Shown here: piece after piece, positions 1-11,755 of the stretch
How the letters are laid out: the number at the start of each line of letters is the position of its first letter
How positions within the stretch are numbered: position 1 is the first letter of the stretch
NCBI GenBank assembly: GCA_022560025.1
Contig: JAFISE010000021.1
Span: forward strand, 1-64,000
DNA: 64,000 nt
Source: Stagonosporopsis chrysanthemi
Taxonomy: Eukaryota > Ascomycota > Dothideomycetes > Pleosporales > Didymellaceae
Direction of reading: 5' to 3'
Notes under the pieces: model-generated
Told to the model about the DNA's origin: nothing
What the model saw: the letters and a program-made list of their open reading frames with translations, nothing else
The model's database searches: none
Position numbers and translations under genes: made by a program

Positions 1-403
1 ATCCCATCGCGTTGTGTTGTTGTGGAGGTGTGAGGATAGGGGTGTTTTGGTGGTTCGGCGCATTGACTGAATCCGCGCATTGAGTGCACAGACACGGTAA
101 GTCTAGCTCAGAAATGCCCAGTCTTCCCCGGCTTCTACCACGCTGAAGTTCCCACATGACTCTGCCGCATTTACAATGAAGCCGTTGTTGATTTATCTAG
201 AATCGAGGTCACTTAATTAATATGAATATGTAGTCTACCCTCAATAAACGTGGTGCCTACTACTAACAACTTCCACTTCTAGCGAAGGCACAAGATTATT
301 GTGGTCCTTCGTTGCACTGTGAAATATACGCCCGCTCTCATCTCATCGATTATCCCAGCTTCTATCCGCCGTCCAAACCTTGCATCAAAGTTTACTTGTC
401 GAC
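1..403. other. intergenic, no gene seen
   Basis: I see no coding signal, RNA gene or repeat here. The last 100 bases are pyrimidine-rich and probably form the promoter and 5' UTR of the small secreted protein that starts at 404. Confidence 0.4.
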
Positions 404-724
404 ATGAGGGTCTCCACAATCCTTGCTGCCTTGGGTAGCTTCGCTGCTACCGTCAACACCATACCCTATCCTCAAGTCCCAATCTGCATCGTCGACATCG
501 AGAAGGGCGAGTACGTCTGTTCGAAGGTCGCGACGCCACCACCCTGCAAATTCGACCCCGTCAAGGGCGAGTACGTATGCCCAGCTCCAGCAATATCTGA
601 TGGACTGAGGTTCCCAGAGAGGGAAATAGCAGGTACATCGCCCCAAACTTCCTTCTCCAGTCTTTCCGAGTGCGAACATCAGGCCCCAAGGTTGGGCCTT
701 CGCCGTTACTACACAAACCCATGA
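404..724 (+). CDS. small secreted cysteine-containing protein, hypothetical
   Basis: A 106-residue frame starts at the ATG at 404; an upstream in-frame TTG is not a credible start. The first 18 or so residues (MRVSTILAALGSFAATVN) look like a signal peptide: a basic residue, a hydrophobic core, then small residues before a likely cleavage site. The mature part holds two copies of a short motif, IEKGEYVC and PVKGEYVC, about 24 residues apart, and five cysteines in all. This is typical of fungal small secreted proteins, some of which act as effectors. No family is recognised and no function is assigned. The 3' end is uncertain: a GT follows the codons for EIAG near 633, so the last 30 residues could be intron read-through. 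Secretion is inferred only from the N-terminus. Confidence 0.5.
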   Translation: MRVSTILAALGSFAATVNTIPYPQVPICIVDIEKGEYVCSKVATPPPCKFDPVKGEYVCPAPAISDGLRFPEREIAGTSPQTSFSSLSECEHQAPRLGLRRYYTNP

Positions 725-1991
725 AATCATCTTTACACCCCTAAAAAAACCGCCAAGTCTACGGAGAACAATGTTCCCTGACAATTCATGCCTTCGGAAT
801 CATCTGAGCTGGAGATTCAGTGTCTACCGCTGCGATTACCATGACGATTTGGTCTGGGTACATTCAATAGATCGGTGGTCTCAGTTGGTGAACGATTGAC
901 TCATACGCCACGGTAATGGTGAGCTCATCAAGAATCTCGCATAGACCGTAAGAGGGAACCATTCTTCTCTCGGTGGCGCCACCGTAGAGGACATGCGAAG
1001 GTTATTCACAGCCTGACAGCCTGGACAAAGACTGAAGAAGCGGTCTCCGTGTAACAGAGTGCTATAGCCCGTCTTGTTTTAGGATCCCTAAAACATCAAC
1101 TCTGCGTACATGTGGATACTGAGGCGCTTGGCAAGTGTCTGAGGTTCGACCGACTTCAAAGCACGCAACTGTAATTCTGGAGCCGCAGACGAGATCCAGC
1201 TCTTGGGCATGCTCCGTAGATCAATCTTGTTGAGAAGGTTGTGAAAATTAGTGAGCCGCCGTAACACGACGACGAAGAGGAGGAGGAGGAGGAGGGGGAG
1301 GAGAAGGAACTGGAATTCAAGTCCCACCTGGATCTGGTTTCCATCCTCTCTCTTCGTGGCGGTGCAACTTCCACAGCTGCCTCATGCTTCCCATTTGTAC
1401 CGTTCGCACTCGCAAAGTCTTTTCTATGCTATTAGCTTTACGAATTATGCTATACATATGTAGTCGAAAGAACCTCACCTTGACTTTCAAGCTACACATG
1501 CTCCAGAAGAGCAGCGGATAACGGATTCTTTAGCGATAAACTGTGCGAACCCCTTACCCGTGAGAAAGAGGATTAAATTACGTTCTCGCCTTTTCGAGGG
1601 AAGACTCGCGTGAGAGTGCAATGCGCTGCGTGGGCCGTAGGACGCGTGCACTAAGTGGTGCCCGATTCAGACTAGACCGACCGAAACGCGACTCAAAAAG
1701 CTGCAGATATACCCTTCACGGCCGTAAAGTCGTTTGTATGCTGTTAACTTTGTTCTACGTTAGCAAGGTTGATGAGAGAGCAATAGAAGAACGTATAGTT
1801 GGCTGCCACTGCCAAGCTCTCAGCCCTTTAGCTCTGGCGCAATACAACCCCGCAATGTCGCACCCGATCGACGGCTGGATGTAGGTGCTTCCGGGTGGTG
1901 AAGCTACGCAGACGACCGGCATAGATACTTCATCAACTCAACACGGTACTCAGATCATACGACAGATACCAGAGCACTAGCATACATCAGC
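725..1991. other. intergenic with a GA-rich run
   Basis: No gene can be supported. A purine-rich stretch of GAG/GGA triplets lies at about 1267-1307. An 87-codon ATG frame at 1621-1884 (+) resembles nothing I recognise and has no clear coding bias. The segment just before 1992 presumably holds the carbonic anhydrase promoter. Confidence 0.4.
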
Positions 1992-2594
1992 ATGTCGACC
2001 AATGGCACTCAGAACCTTGAACAGGGCAACAGAGCTTATGTTGCTGAGTTTACGCAAGGTGATCTTGCACTTCCGCCTAGTCAGAAGTATGCAGTTCTTA
2101 CATGCATGGATGCTCGTATAGATCCCGCTGCCGCATTTGGTACGTTGCTTCTGCTGCAGAACCTGTGTGATGACTTACAGACACAGGTATTCCTTTGGGC
2201 GCAGCCCATGTCATTCGAAACGCAGGTGCATCAGCGCGAGATGCGTTTCGGTCTCTCGTTATATCGCAGCAACTCTTGGGTACAACCGAGGTCTTAGTTG
2301 TCAAGCACACAGGTTGTGGTATGTTGACCTTTGACGATGAGACGGCGAAAGGGCTCGTAAGGAAAAACAAGGGTGAAGCCGCGGCGAAAGAGGTGGAAAA
2401 CCTCGACTTCCTGACATTTCCGGACCTCGAGGCAAAAGTGAAGGAGGATGTTAAGTGGCTGAAAGGAACTGCCATTGAGGAAGGCATTAGGATCACCGGA
2501 TGGGTGTATGAGGTAAACGTGCACTCGACGAAGCAATCGGGAACTTTGCTAAGCCGAACAGGTCGAAACTGGGAGAGCGAGGCAAGTGGTCTGA
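1992..2594 (+). CDS. beta-carbonic anhydrase, short form
   Basis: This enzyme catalyses reversible hydration of CO2 to bicarbonate with a bound zinc. Three exons (1992-2139, 2187-2512, 2562-2594) join in phase to give 168 residues. The zinc ligands of the beta class are all visible: C38 and D40-R42 within TCMDARID, and H90 and C93 within KHTGCGM. The conserved HVIRNAGA segment lies at about residues 57-64. The protein ends GWVYEVETGRARQVV, a C-terminus usual for this family, which supports the tiny third exon of 33 bases. Introns are 47 and 49 bp with GT-AG ends. At 168 residues it is one of the short beta carbonic anhydrases common in ascomycetes, shorter than the Nce103 type. There is no obvious mitochondrial leader, so it is probably cytosolic (inference). 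The family call is firm. Confidence 0.93.
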
Positions 2595-2786
2595 GCTGTG
2601 AAGAAGTGTTTTCAGATGCTGTTTGTGCCGTTGATAGGTTTATAGTTCAATTCATTTTCGAGTGTATCAATGGTATCAGATGGTGTGACGAAATCGACAT
2701 TCAAAAATTTGACACTAACTTGATTGAGCGATGGTGCGGGGGCAGCCTGGACTACATCACCCTGTGTCCATCTTGGTGTACACCAG

Positions 2787-4127
2787 ATGACTTCACTCCA
2801 CGATTTACCTGATGAGATACTGCTCGAGGTTGTGCGCCGTCTCGATGCCGTTCGCTCATTCGAAACCCAGTCCGAGGCATTTCGATACCCGAGGACAGAG
2901 AAAGGAAGACAATGCGAGAACCACACCAGGCAACAAACTTTATACGCGCTCTGTCTGACATCTCATCGTTTGCGTTGCATCTCTCTGCCAATTTTATATT
3001 CGTCATTTGTTACCTGCGCTACACGGCGCGGCCACAGGAGCCTTCAATTGCTGCACAGAACCATTTTTGATCCCAGCAACGCACTCGGGCAGACGAAGAG
3101 CCTGGCTGAGCATGTACGATACATCGAGAATCGACTTGCAGATTACAGAGGCGACAGCCTCCAGGACGACGTCTGGTTCCAGGATGGACCGCTCGCATCA
3201 TACTTTCAGCTGCTTGCGAACCTAGTGTTGCGTACACCAAACCTTGCGCATCTTTGCATTGTTAGTGTAGAGCATAACGATGTGTCATTCTGGGAACATG
3301 TTCTTGAAGGCTCACCAAAACCTTCTCGGCAGAGCTTGCTGAAGCTCAAGCATCTTTCTGTTCAGGCCCATAATTATCCTGACTCGTTCATCACTGGGAT
3401 TTCACAATTAGAGCGCATGTTACAGCGCCTTCGATCACTTCCAATGCTTGTAGATCTCCGCATATCGGGTGCTACTGCCTGCGATGAGCCTATGTTGGCT
3501 TCTCCATCGGACGAATTCGCAAATTTGCGCCGACTGGACCTCGTGGAATGTAATCTCGAAATGATTGAAGTAGCCAACTTGCTCGGTGTCTGCAATCATC
3601 TACAGAGATTTTCCTGTGTATGGCAATTTATCAGGGACAGTCAGAGTGGGCCATCTGTACTTCTCCCTGCGCTTCTGTCCTGTTCAGACGCGCTTGAGAC
3701 TCTGGCCCTAGACTGGCGGGCAGTCAGATATGGCCCCCTGGTCGTTCCTGGGACCGGAATGATTGGTGTTCTCAAGTCTTTGAAAAATCTGAGGTCATTG
3801 GAGATCTGCGAACTCGGGTTTCTGAGCGACGACTCCTCGTATCTTGACTTCCCCGAACAGAACACTGCATACGCAATGTCTGATCTGTTGCCTCCAAATC
3901 TTGAGGAACTGAAGCTGCTCTACAAAGGCGAAAATGGTGTTTACAAGAGCGACGTTCTCGAAAACGCTTCATGTCTGTGGCAGTTTAGCAACGACTGCGA
4001 TATTTCGATGCCCCATCTAAAAACGCTGTGCATCAAAGCGGAGCGACCAATGGCTTTACCCACTCTCACCAAAGCATTTTACAGAGCTGGCGTTCAATTA
4101 CAAACTGAAGTAGATACCGAGAGATAA
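2787..4127 (+). CDS. F-box protein with leucine-rich C-terminal region
   Basis: An intronless 446-residue frame starts at the ATG at 2787; the open frame extends upstream only with non-ATG codons. Residues 3-60 form an F-box: LHDLPDEILLEVVRRL, then a conserved LCLTSHRLRCISLPILYSS segment. The rest is rich in regularly spaced leucines (for example LSVQAHNYPDSF, LVDLRISG, LRRLDLVECNLEM, LRSLEICELGFL), consistent with degenerate leucine-rich repeats. F-box proteins recruit substrates to SCF ubiquitin ligases through Skp1; the repeat region would select the substrate. The substrate is unknown. The start lies 192 bases after the carbonic anhydrase stop on the same strand. F-box/LRR proteins are numerous and fast-evolving in filamentous ascomycetes, so orthology cannot be assigned. 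Confidence 0.8.
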   Translation: MTSLHDLPDEILLEVVRRLDAVRSFETQSEAFRYPRTEKGRQCENHTRQQTLYALCLTSHRLRCISLPILYSSFVTCATRRGHRSLQLLHRTIFDPSNALGQTKSLAEHVRYIENRLADYRGDSLQDDVWFQDGPLASYFQLLANLVLRTPNLAHLCIVSVEHNDVSFWEHVLEGSPKPSRQSLLKLKHLSVQAHNYPDSFITGISQLERMLQRLRSLPMLVDLRISGATACDEPMLASPSDEFANLRRLDLVECNLEMIEVANLLGVCNHLQRFSCVWQFIRDSQSGPSVLLPALLSCSDALETLALDWRAVRYGPLVVPGTGMIGVLKSLKNLRSLEICELGFLSDDSSYLDFPEQNTAYAMSDLLPPNLEELKLLYKGENGVYKSDVLENASCLWQFSNDCDISMPHLKTLCIKAERPMALPTLTKAFYRAGVQLQTEVDTER

Positions 4128-4530
4128 GCTTCGGCAGTCAACGTCTCTCACTCACAGGTTCTTGCGACCGCTCTTAGTGTAGGTCCAGGTCTGACACGCG
4201 AACTTTACTTTGAGCGATTGCGCTGCTGGCTGTTAGCTCCCGCAGCGTTACCGCCAAATACATAAAGCCTGTCAAGCTTCTTGACGAAGCCTGCTCCCTT
4301 CCTTCACACGGCAACCACCTCGACCTCAACCACCTCGACCTCAACCACCTCGACCTCAACCACCTCGACCTCAACCGCCTCGACCTCAACTCTACCGAGC
4401 TCCACTCACAGACTCACATACGACTTGTCAGACTGTTCCTTGCTACTAGCTCTGATTTCATATCGATTTTGGGTATTTTCTGACCTTGTGCTTCCGTGTA
4501 TAGAAGGGGAAAACTCATCAACAGGGAGCT
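4128..4530. other. intergenic holding a minisatellite
   Basis: The gap between the F-box gene and the coiled-coil gene holds the 15-bp tandem repeat annotated separately at 4311-4391. Nothing else is recognised. Confidence 0.45.
4311..4391. repeat. 15-bp minisatellite, about five copies
   Basis: Nearly perfect head-to-tail copies of CAACCACCTCGACCT; the last copy has a single change (CCG for CCA). It lies about 140 bases before the start of the coiled-coil gene, probably in its promoter or 5' UTR. Copy number is likely to vary between strains. Confidence 0.9.
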
Positions 4531-6770
4531 ATGGCTTCGGCGCCTGTCTCAGAGACGCCTATTTTGACATTGGCGGTCAACCCGCCTGAGACGCCACGAT
4601 CGTGTTCACTCAAGAACGTATGTGACACGCCGCCCCATACCCCTACTCCCGCCAATCCTCCAACCTCTGTCTTGGATGCAGATTCCGCCAAGAACATCTC
4701 CGAAGATCCGGTGACTGAGCGACAGCAAATCACAGTGGATGCAGAGGGCAAAGATATTTACGATGGTGTGGAGACTACTGGATACGGCCAGTCCAAAGGC
4801 TCTCAAGCAATCATAGGTAACACGGAGAGTGAGGGCGTAGGGATCGGTGAGAATCATATCATTGTGCAGTCACATGATACCAGCACATTAAATGTGCATC
4901 TAACCGCCAGAACTACTGAGAAGACCGGTGACGAAGGCTGTCCTTCTACAGAACAGGCCCCACCAAACATGCGCGACGAGCCAGCATCCGATGTTGAGCT
5001 ACGCGAGGTTCTGTCCGAGCAGCCGAACTCAAATCAAGCTCCAGCTGCTACAGAACGCGTGGTACCTGATAGTCTCAATAGGGATAACAATGAGGGCAAA
5101 GAAGACAAGCTTGGTAAGGCAGACAGCAGGGCAAGTCAGGAGAAAGCTGGTCGTGACACGCAAGATGATTCGTTCGGAGATGATGAGGATAATGCGGCCG
5201 ATACACCAGAACAGGCTCCAAGCGTTCCTCCGCACATGCGCTCTACGTCCAAAGTCGCGAGCTTGCATAGTATGATCGAGAACAGAGTAAGTTAGGCTCT
5301 CGTTCCATGTTTCGCATTACACTGACTTGTACCAGCGTGACTGGCCTGCCCCGATGTCCCGTACCCCTCGTGCTCATTTCCCAGCGATTACATACGCACC
5401 TCCTCGCCCTCCTATCGACTATGATGAGCTCCGGCGTACTAAGGCTCAGCTTATGAAGGCACGAGACGACTTAGAGAGTGAGCGAAAGGTCAACGCGGAG
5501 ATGCGGAAGACCATTGGTGCGGAGACACAAGCAAGTGTTAGTGGCGCAATGTCAGATATGCTGTCCGGTCTCCTCCAGAAGCAAGCTGAGGCACTCATGG
5601 CAAAGGCAAAGACTCAAAAGAAGGAACGTGAACTGCAGTACCGCGAACAGCAAATAGCTCAACTTGAAGTCTACCTTTCAGAAGGGCAGAAGCAACTCTA
5701 CTGCCAGCTCGAACAGCGGGGTATCCGATCGATGAGCGTAGTCGACGAGAGCAACTTGCGCCGTGAGGTCGAAATCAAAGTCAAGCACCAGCTCTCTGAT
5801 ATCGAGGGCAAAATCGCGATTCAAGTCGAGCGCCTGCGCCAACAGGAGGCGGCACAGACGATTCGGGAACAACAGTACAAGGTTCTCATTCGCGACGCTC
5901 TCGAGGCAGAGGTCCGCGAACAGCTTGCCCGTAATACGCAGGCTAGTATCGTCGATCAGAAGGCCATTGAAGCAGCTTATGAGCGTGGTCTCTCGGACAG
6001 CAAGAAAGAGGGAGGTTCTGAGGCTCGCCAGACGGTGTTCAAAGACGAGTTCTTGAAGGGCTACGCTGCGTGCTATCGCTCCCAGACCGCGTTGCACAAT
6101 ATGCGCAACGGCCGCCTTGCTGCAGATAGCCCAGAGCTCACGTTCTTGTACGATCCCACGCACACGGAGAATCCGCTTAATATTGGCCTCAGCATTGGCC
6201 GCATGGCACCTGTGAAGCCGGGGTCAAGCAGTGCAGGTGTAGTCATCAGCCGCTCGTCGATGGCAGAAGGATCAGCTCGTGTAGCGACCACCACGGGCGG
6301 TCTGCAGGCGATCTCAACCGCGGTGACTTTGCCTGGACGTGGTCAAGCTCACGTGTCCGACACCGATCCACGCATTCCGCAAATTGCAGACCGCTCAGAG
6401 CAAGCGCGTCCAGCACAGCAGATACGCCTGCAGCCAGTACAGCAGGAGGAGCCGGTCTGGAGGTGAGTCTGACAATGCCTATCCTGAAACCATATCACTA
6501 ACAACCAAAAGAGCTGCACCTCCACGTGCCACCTTCGCCGGCGAGTTGCGCAGCTTTTCAACGGCAACAGCCAACGGTGTCTCCACGAGCAGATCGACTC
6601 CCGTCTCTGTCCCAAATACGCCTCGGACGCCTGTCGCCGCCACGAACGGCATTCAAAAAGCAGGTCTGGTAGGTCGTGTGGGTGAGGGTGTGGACGGCGG
6701 GCGTCGCACTGTCCGCTACGAAGATTTTGAGGACGAGCCTGCGCCCCCGAACCTCATCGACCTATACTAG
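4531..6770 (+). CDS. coiled-coil protein of unknown function
   Basis: Three exons (4531-5286, 5336-6462, 6512-6770) join in phase to encode 713 residues; both introns are 49 bp with GT-AG ends. Residues 1-250 are polar, acidic and probably disordered, rich in Pro, Thr and Glu. Residues of about 275-490 form a long charged segment rich in Glu, Gln, Lys and Arg (for example KKERELQYREQQIAQLEVYL and EAEVREQLARNTQ), which I read as coiled coil. The C-terminal third is low-complexity with Ser, Pro and Thr and ends in an acidic YEDFEDEPAPPNLIDLY. No catalytic motif, membrane segment or signal peptide is seen. A structural or scaffolding role would fit the architecture, but no family is recognised and no function is claimed. 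Confidence 0.82.
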
Positions 6771-7332
6771 GATCGAGTTGAGTCCGGGCTGTGGAACAAC
6801 GAGAGATTCCGAGATGGTCTGAGACCGACCTCGGTCTGGTTCGCGATATCAAGTTCCAACTCAGCAAGTATGAACTTTGAAGGAGCGCTTGCAATGGGAT
6901 TCTTGGTGGTAGAGATTTGACAGTCTGTCTTGGGGAAAAGCTGCGAAGCCCAACATGACAAGATCGATCTCATTCAGATAGCACGAAATAATAAACGAAG
7001 AACAAGGCGTTCAGCAAGTTCATCACGGTTCAGGAAGATTGATGCTCCAGACGTCCTTGCGACTCATGTGATAGCGGTTGCGGCTATGGAATTGTCCGAA
7101 TTCAGTAATAACCTCGGCGTTGTCACAACGCAGTCGCCGCACAGCTAGCTATACCTCAACATCTGCATCTGCATCTCCAGCAACAGTCCCCCAGGCCGCC
7201 CATGACCTCGCTCTACCTCGTTCTCATCTAATTGTAGCCTCAATCGCCCCAATCAACGCACCTGTCTCTCCAGCCGCCTGCGCCCGCCCCCCATCGTCCC
7301 CCACGCGACCCAACGCGGCCCGCAGCACCACC
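6771..7332. other. intergenic, probable promoter of PEX3
   Basis: No separate gene is supported. The open frame of the Pex3 gene extends upstream to 7078 only from a non-ATG start, and residues encoded there do not look like Pex3, so this is treated as 5' flanking sequence. Confidence 0.4.
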
Positions 7333-9041
7333 ATGCTACAATCAACGCGCGCCTGGCTGCGGCGCAACCGCACAAATTTCGCCATCGGGGCCTCTGTACT
7401 CGGCACCGCGTACCTCGCAGGCCAGTACGCACTGTCCAAATTCAGCGAAGCACGGGTGCGCATGAGCGAAGAGCGTGTCGCGAAGGAGAACCTGCGGCGG
7501 CGCTTCGAGCAGAACCAAGAGGACTGTTCGTTCACGGTCCTTGCCATCCTGCCGACGGCGACCGAGAAGATCATCGATGCCGTGCCCGTCGAGCAGGTGC
7601 TGGAGGAGCTGCAGAGGCAGAAGGCAAGAAGGTTAATGAGGAGTGTCGGGCCCAGTGAGATTGCGAGTTCGGCGCCGCCGAGCGTGGTGGAGGGCGAGGA
7701 GGGGGCGCCGAGTACACAAGCCGATTCGGAGAGTTTTGTGCATGCGAGTCAGGTGGGGTTGGAGGAGGGGAGTGTGGTGGAGAGTGAGGGAGGGGCGGAG
7801 GGAGGAGTGACGGCAGACGGGAAGGCGGGGAGGAAGAGCAAGGCCCAGTTGTGGAATGAGATGAAGATAAGCTGTGAGTTTCTTCCCCTCGACATACTCC
7901 TTTGCCCTCTCACATCACCTCATATAGTATCACGCGAGACCGAAGACGCTAACTGAAAACTCTAGCAATAACCCGCGCCTTCACCCTCCTCTATACCATC
8001 TCTCTCCTCACCCTCCTCACCCGCATCCAACTCAATCTCCTCGGCCGCCGCAACTACCTCGCCTCCGTCGTATCGCTCGCCTCCCCACCCCCAGCGGACG
8101 CCTCTTCGCGCATCAACCTCGAGAACAACGACGATGACAACTTCGAACAGGCGTACGGCAACGACTTCGAGACGAACCGGCGGTACCTGAGTCTCAGCTG
8201 GTGGCTGCTGCACAGGGGGAGTGTGGAGTTGATAGCGAAGGTGCGGGAGGCGGTGCAGGACGTGTTCGGGCTGCTGAATCCGCGCGAGGAGATTACGATT
8301 GAGCGACTGAGCGAGTTGACGCTGGAAGTGCGGAAGAGGATTGAGGGCACAACAGAGGAGGAGAGACGGTATGTGATATTCATCCCCCCCCCCCCCCCCA
8401 ATTTGCCAACAAACAACTAACCAACCCACCCCAGGACCCGCAAATGGCTCCCCTACCTCCTCCCCCCTCCAAACCTCGAATCCTTCGTTCTCTCCTCCTC
8501 CGGCATGCCCCCCCTCCCCGCCTCCTCGCCCAGCCCCTCCTCCCTCCGCCGCCTCATCGACGAAACAAGCGACATTGCCGACTCCCCCGCCTTCACCTCT
8601 GTCCTAACCCGCCTGCTTGACGCCTCCTTCTCGCATCTGATCGACGTGAAAATCAGCCACCAGGCCTACAAAACACCACCCGTCAGCGCCTCCACCGCAC
8701 GCGTCACCGAGCTCGTCGGCGATGGGCCGAAAGCAAAAGTCGCGGTCTCCCTCGCCGTGTTTTGTCGCCAGGCCCATGCCATTGGCGCAGGCACGAACAA
8801 TGAGTATCTGGAGAAGCTGGAGCAGGTCCCTGAGCTGGAGGCGTTTGCGGCCGTGGTGTACAGTAGTAACTTTGAGTTTGAGAGTCCGGCACTGGGAGGG
8901 GGCGTGGTGGACGGGGGGGATGCGGCGGCGGCGGGGGGGCTGCAGACGGGAGAGAGCGGGGTGCTGGTGGTGATGGAAGAAGAGGTGGAGAAGGTGGAGG
9001 CGGGCTTCGAGAGCGCGTGGGATAAGGCAACTGCTCAGTAG
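7333..9041 (+). CDS. PEX3: peroxisomal biogenesis factor 3 (peroxin-3)
   Basis: Pex3 sits in the peroxisomal membrane, recruits the receptor Pex19 and drives insertion of peroxisomal membrane proteins. Three exons (7333-7873, 7966-8368, 8435-9041) join in phase to give 516 residues. The N-terminus is typical: MLQSTRAWLRRNR, a basic cluster before a single membrane anchor (about residues 14-33), then LRRRFEQNQEDCSFTVLAILPT, which matches the family signature. A second hydrophobic helix begins exon 2 (TRAFTLLYTISLLTLLTR) and is followed by RIQLNLLGRRNYL, also characteristic. The start was chosen because it puts the anchor at the very N-terminus. Intron 2 contains a run of about 14 C at 8386-8399, which is error-prone in sequencing. 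Residues around 190-240 and near the C-terminus are Glu/Gly-rich insertions. Confidence 0.93.
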
Positions 9042-10437
9042 GGGTCCTGAGGGGTGTGTCGCTGTCTTGTTTGTCTGTTCCGATGCAGAGATAGCTACCG
9101 AGATGTTATATGCGTATGAATGATACCCACTAACCCAACAAAGTCTCTCTTTCTACATTCATCCATTCCTACATGGGCGTCGGTAGTGGCGTGCACGTTC
9201 GTACAAGGTTGCCTCCATCGCAGCGTGTACGATAGTAGTCTTCCCTATGTTGTGGCGTTAGCCGATCCAGAAACGACAGTTTTTACCCTTCGTCTCCTGT
9301 CGTCTGGTAAGACCCAATGCCCGTAAATAGACCTATTCCGAGATGAATGAGTGGTTGGGAAGCAGCAGAGGCCCCATTGCTTTAGTTTGCATGCATCACT
9401 GTGTTCTAAATGCTTGCTGGTAATTTGTCCCGCACTCGACGCTTTTTCAGACAGAGCAAGCCTGCAAGGTCGCTGCGCGAATGCACTTAAGATGTAACAA
9501 ACATCTATTTGACCACCTTGTTTCCTAGGACTAACCAAGTACATATCTATGAGTATCGTTCGATTTACGTAGCGGCAGGAAAGCCAACAATCCACATTGA
9601 CAACAACACGCATGCTCGTAGCCCGTTCTTTTGGTAAAGCAAAAGGCTGCCCTCCCCGCAATACGTGTACCCCTCAAAACCCAGTCCGGATCTCGGCAGC
9701 ATGATTGCGAGACGTGGTTCGCTTGCAGCGATCATCGTTCCTGCGAAGTCTGCCATCGGGACATGGTGTGCAACCAGCACCGTGATCTCGACCGATGTTG
9801 AATCGGCCCACTAATTCACTCACGCACTCCGTGTGGTAGTCGGCAGCGCTTCCTGCGATTCCGTTGACTCGATTGACATCGCGGTTGACGCGTCAGACAT
9901 GGGAGAGTCGGCCCTGTCGGGTTCGATTTCGACTTTGATAGTGTCTTCCTTAACTCTGTGAGAAGATGTCGTCAGCTGTGCCCTTTTGTCCAGGTGCGTA
10001 TTGCAGTAAAGAAACGCGGCGGTTCCAAGTCCCGGGTGTGATTGAGCCGAGAAAGTAATGTTAGACGTGGAGTCTAACATCGGGGAACAGACTAGAGAGC
10101 CGCGGCATGATAATCGCAGTTGTCGGCTTTGCAGAGCATCCGTGGAGGTGGTCTAGCCGACGAACTTCGATGAACTTATTTGGCTTCAGAACATGAAGAG
10201 CGGGGGGAAATAAGAATAGAGTATAATCATCTCGAAGGAAAAGGAAAGCAGATCCTAGTGGGCTTTGGTATTCCATGGGAGCGCTCCATATGGTATGACC
10301 CGGACACTGACGGCTTGTCAGAGCAAACGAAAACAAGTTCAATATTGGTACAACCAAGTAGACTCGTTGAGTAGCCATGGCACTTGTCTCGTCCCGATTC
10401 TGCATCAACTGAGAGAAACATCACAGATTGCGATATA
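9042..10437. other. intergenic, no supported gene
   Basis: No gene is recognised. On the minus strand an 86-codon ATG frame at 9820-10080 has a Ser/Thr/Asp-rich composition (DSPMSDASTAMSIEST) but no family or splice context. A short inverted repeat (TTAGACGTGGAGTCTAA) lies at about 10061-10077. Confidence 0.35.
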
Positions 10438-11755
10438 TCAGGTAAAGTCAGCAGCATCCGGGTGAGGCTGCTGGCCAAAACCCCAACCATTGAATGAAAA
10501 GTAGTCTAACTGTTCATAACCCAATGGTACGTAACCATCCTGGCCAGGTTGGTAAACACGGATGGAAGGATACTCCAGATTATCAGGCCTTTCCTGGCTG
10601 TATTGGGAAGCAGGTCTGGATTGGAACGAGTTGAAATCGCGTGGATAATCCAACTTGTGTGAATAATCCTGGTTATCCATGTGGTGGTCCGTCCAGCCGG
10701 GGACTTGGTCATCGTTCATGAAGTACGAATTTTGCGCTGACAAATGTGACGGCTGTACATACCCAGACATGCCAGAGTGAGGCTGTTCGTTGATTGTACT
10801 TGCCCGTCGAGAGCTAGCAGAACCTGATGGAGATTCTCTCGATGCGTTGCTCGACCTACGGCTGGTGTCTGCTGACTGTAACTGTTGTAGATCGTACTGC
10901 TGCTGGACGATGGAGTCATGCCTGTCTTGATCGAGTATGGGCTGAAGCCCTTTGCTGAGCTTTGTTTTGGGCGTGCCTGGGCTGCGTGACAACCTTCTGT
11001 AGCATTGGTCAGCGCAGTTCATACCAACACACATTATACCTACCTCTTAGGCTGCTCATTTGTTATAATATGACTACTGGTATTGTTGTCGATGCCCTCC
11101 ATATGCGTACACTGCATGTTGTCAACACTAGTACATAATGTTAGTTCCATCGCACACACACCTTTCCTTTCTTTTGTTTGCAATCGGGACAAGCACCTCT
11201 CTTCCTCGTTTCTTTATACTCCATCCGCTCCTCAAACGTCATCCTCCTCTTGGTCTTTGGTTGCATGGTTCGCCCATCAAATGCGTTGAACACAAACTGG
11301 CTACTATGAGTCGCAGCCGTAGGATCAATGTATAATGGTTGAGACGCTGGTGTCGATGGAGCAGTGTATCTTTCGATCTTCTCTTGATGTGCCAACGATC
11401 CGTTGGAAGTCGTGGGTGAATGAGTAATTGATAGAGTGTTCTGCGATTGCGTCAGCTTCTTAGCTTTCATCAGGACATCTCCACACACCAGATCTACGCA
11501 TGGCAAGCTCTGAGTTGATTTAGCTTGGGCTGATGACTGGGTTGCTCTGCTATTTGGCATTTGTAAAAGCTCTTGCTCGAGAAACTTGATGATCGCCGCA
11601 TGTTTGCGTTGGCGCAAAGTTCGATACTCTGGGACGCAAGCCCTCAGAGCCTCGTCCAACTCATCAGAGCCAACGTCATATATGAACCTGACACCGTCCC
11701 AGGGCGCGGTATCATCCGTGGTGTGAGAGAAACGTTCGATCGGAATGGATGTCAT
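10438..11755 (-). CDS. putative fungal regulator with KETRKRGAC-CxxC-KGKCTH motif
   Basis: Three exons on the minus strand (11755-11162, 11111-11044, 10996-10438) join in phase to give 406 residues; introns are 50 and 47 bp. The recognisable part is at residues 178-201: RRMTFEERMEYKETRKRGACPDCKQKKGK followed after intron 1 by CTHMEG. This basic, cysteine-bearing block (C-x2-C ... KGKCTH) recurs in a family of filamentous-ascomycete proteins usually annotated only as hypothetical, and it resembles half of a zinc cluster. The C-terminal half is rich in Ser, Gln and Tyr (for example SRRSSNASRESPSGSASSRR and repeated Gln/Tyr/Asp residues), as in activation regions. DNA binding and nuclear location are inferred from the motif and composition only. 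Splicing between GKG and CTHM is supported because it restores the family motif exactly. Confidence 0.8.

Noticed and set aside
5678..6163. 161-codon minus-strand frame inside the coiled-coil gene
   Set aside because: Antisense shadow of a well-supported exon; no ATG-led domain or splice context.
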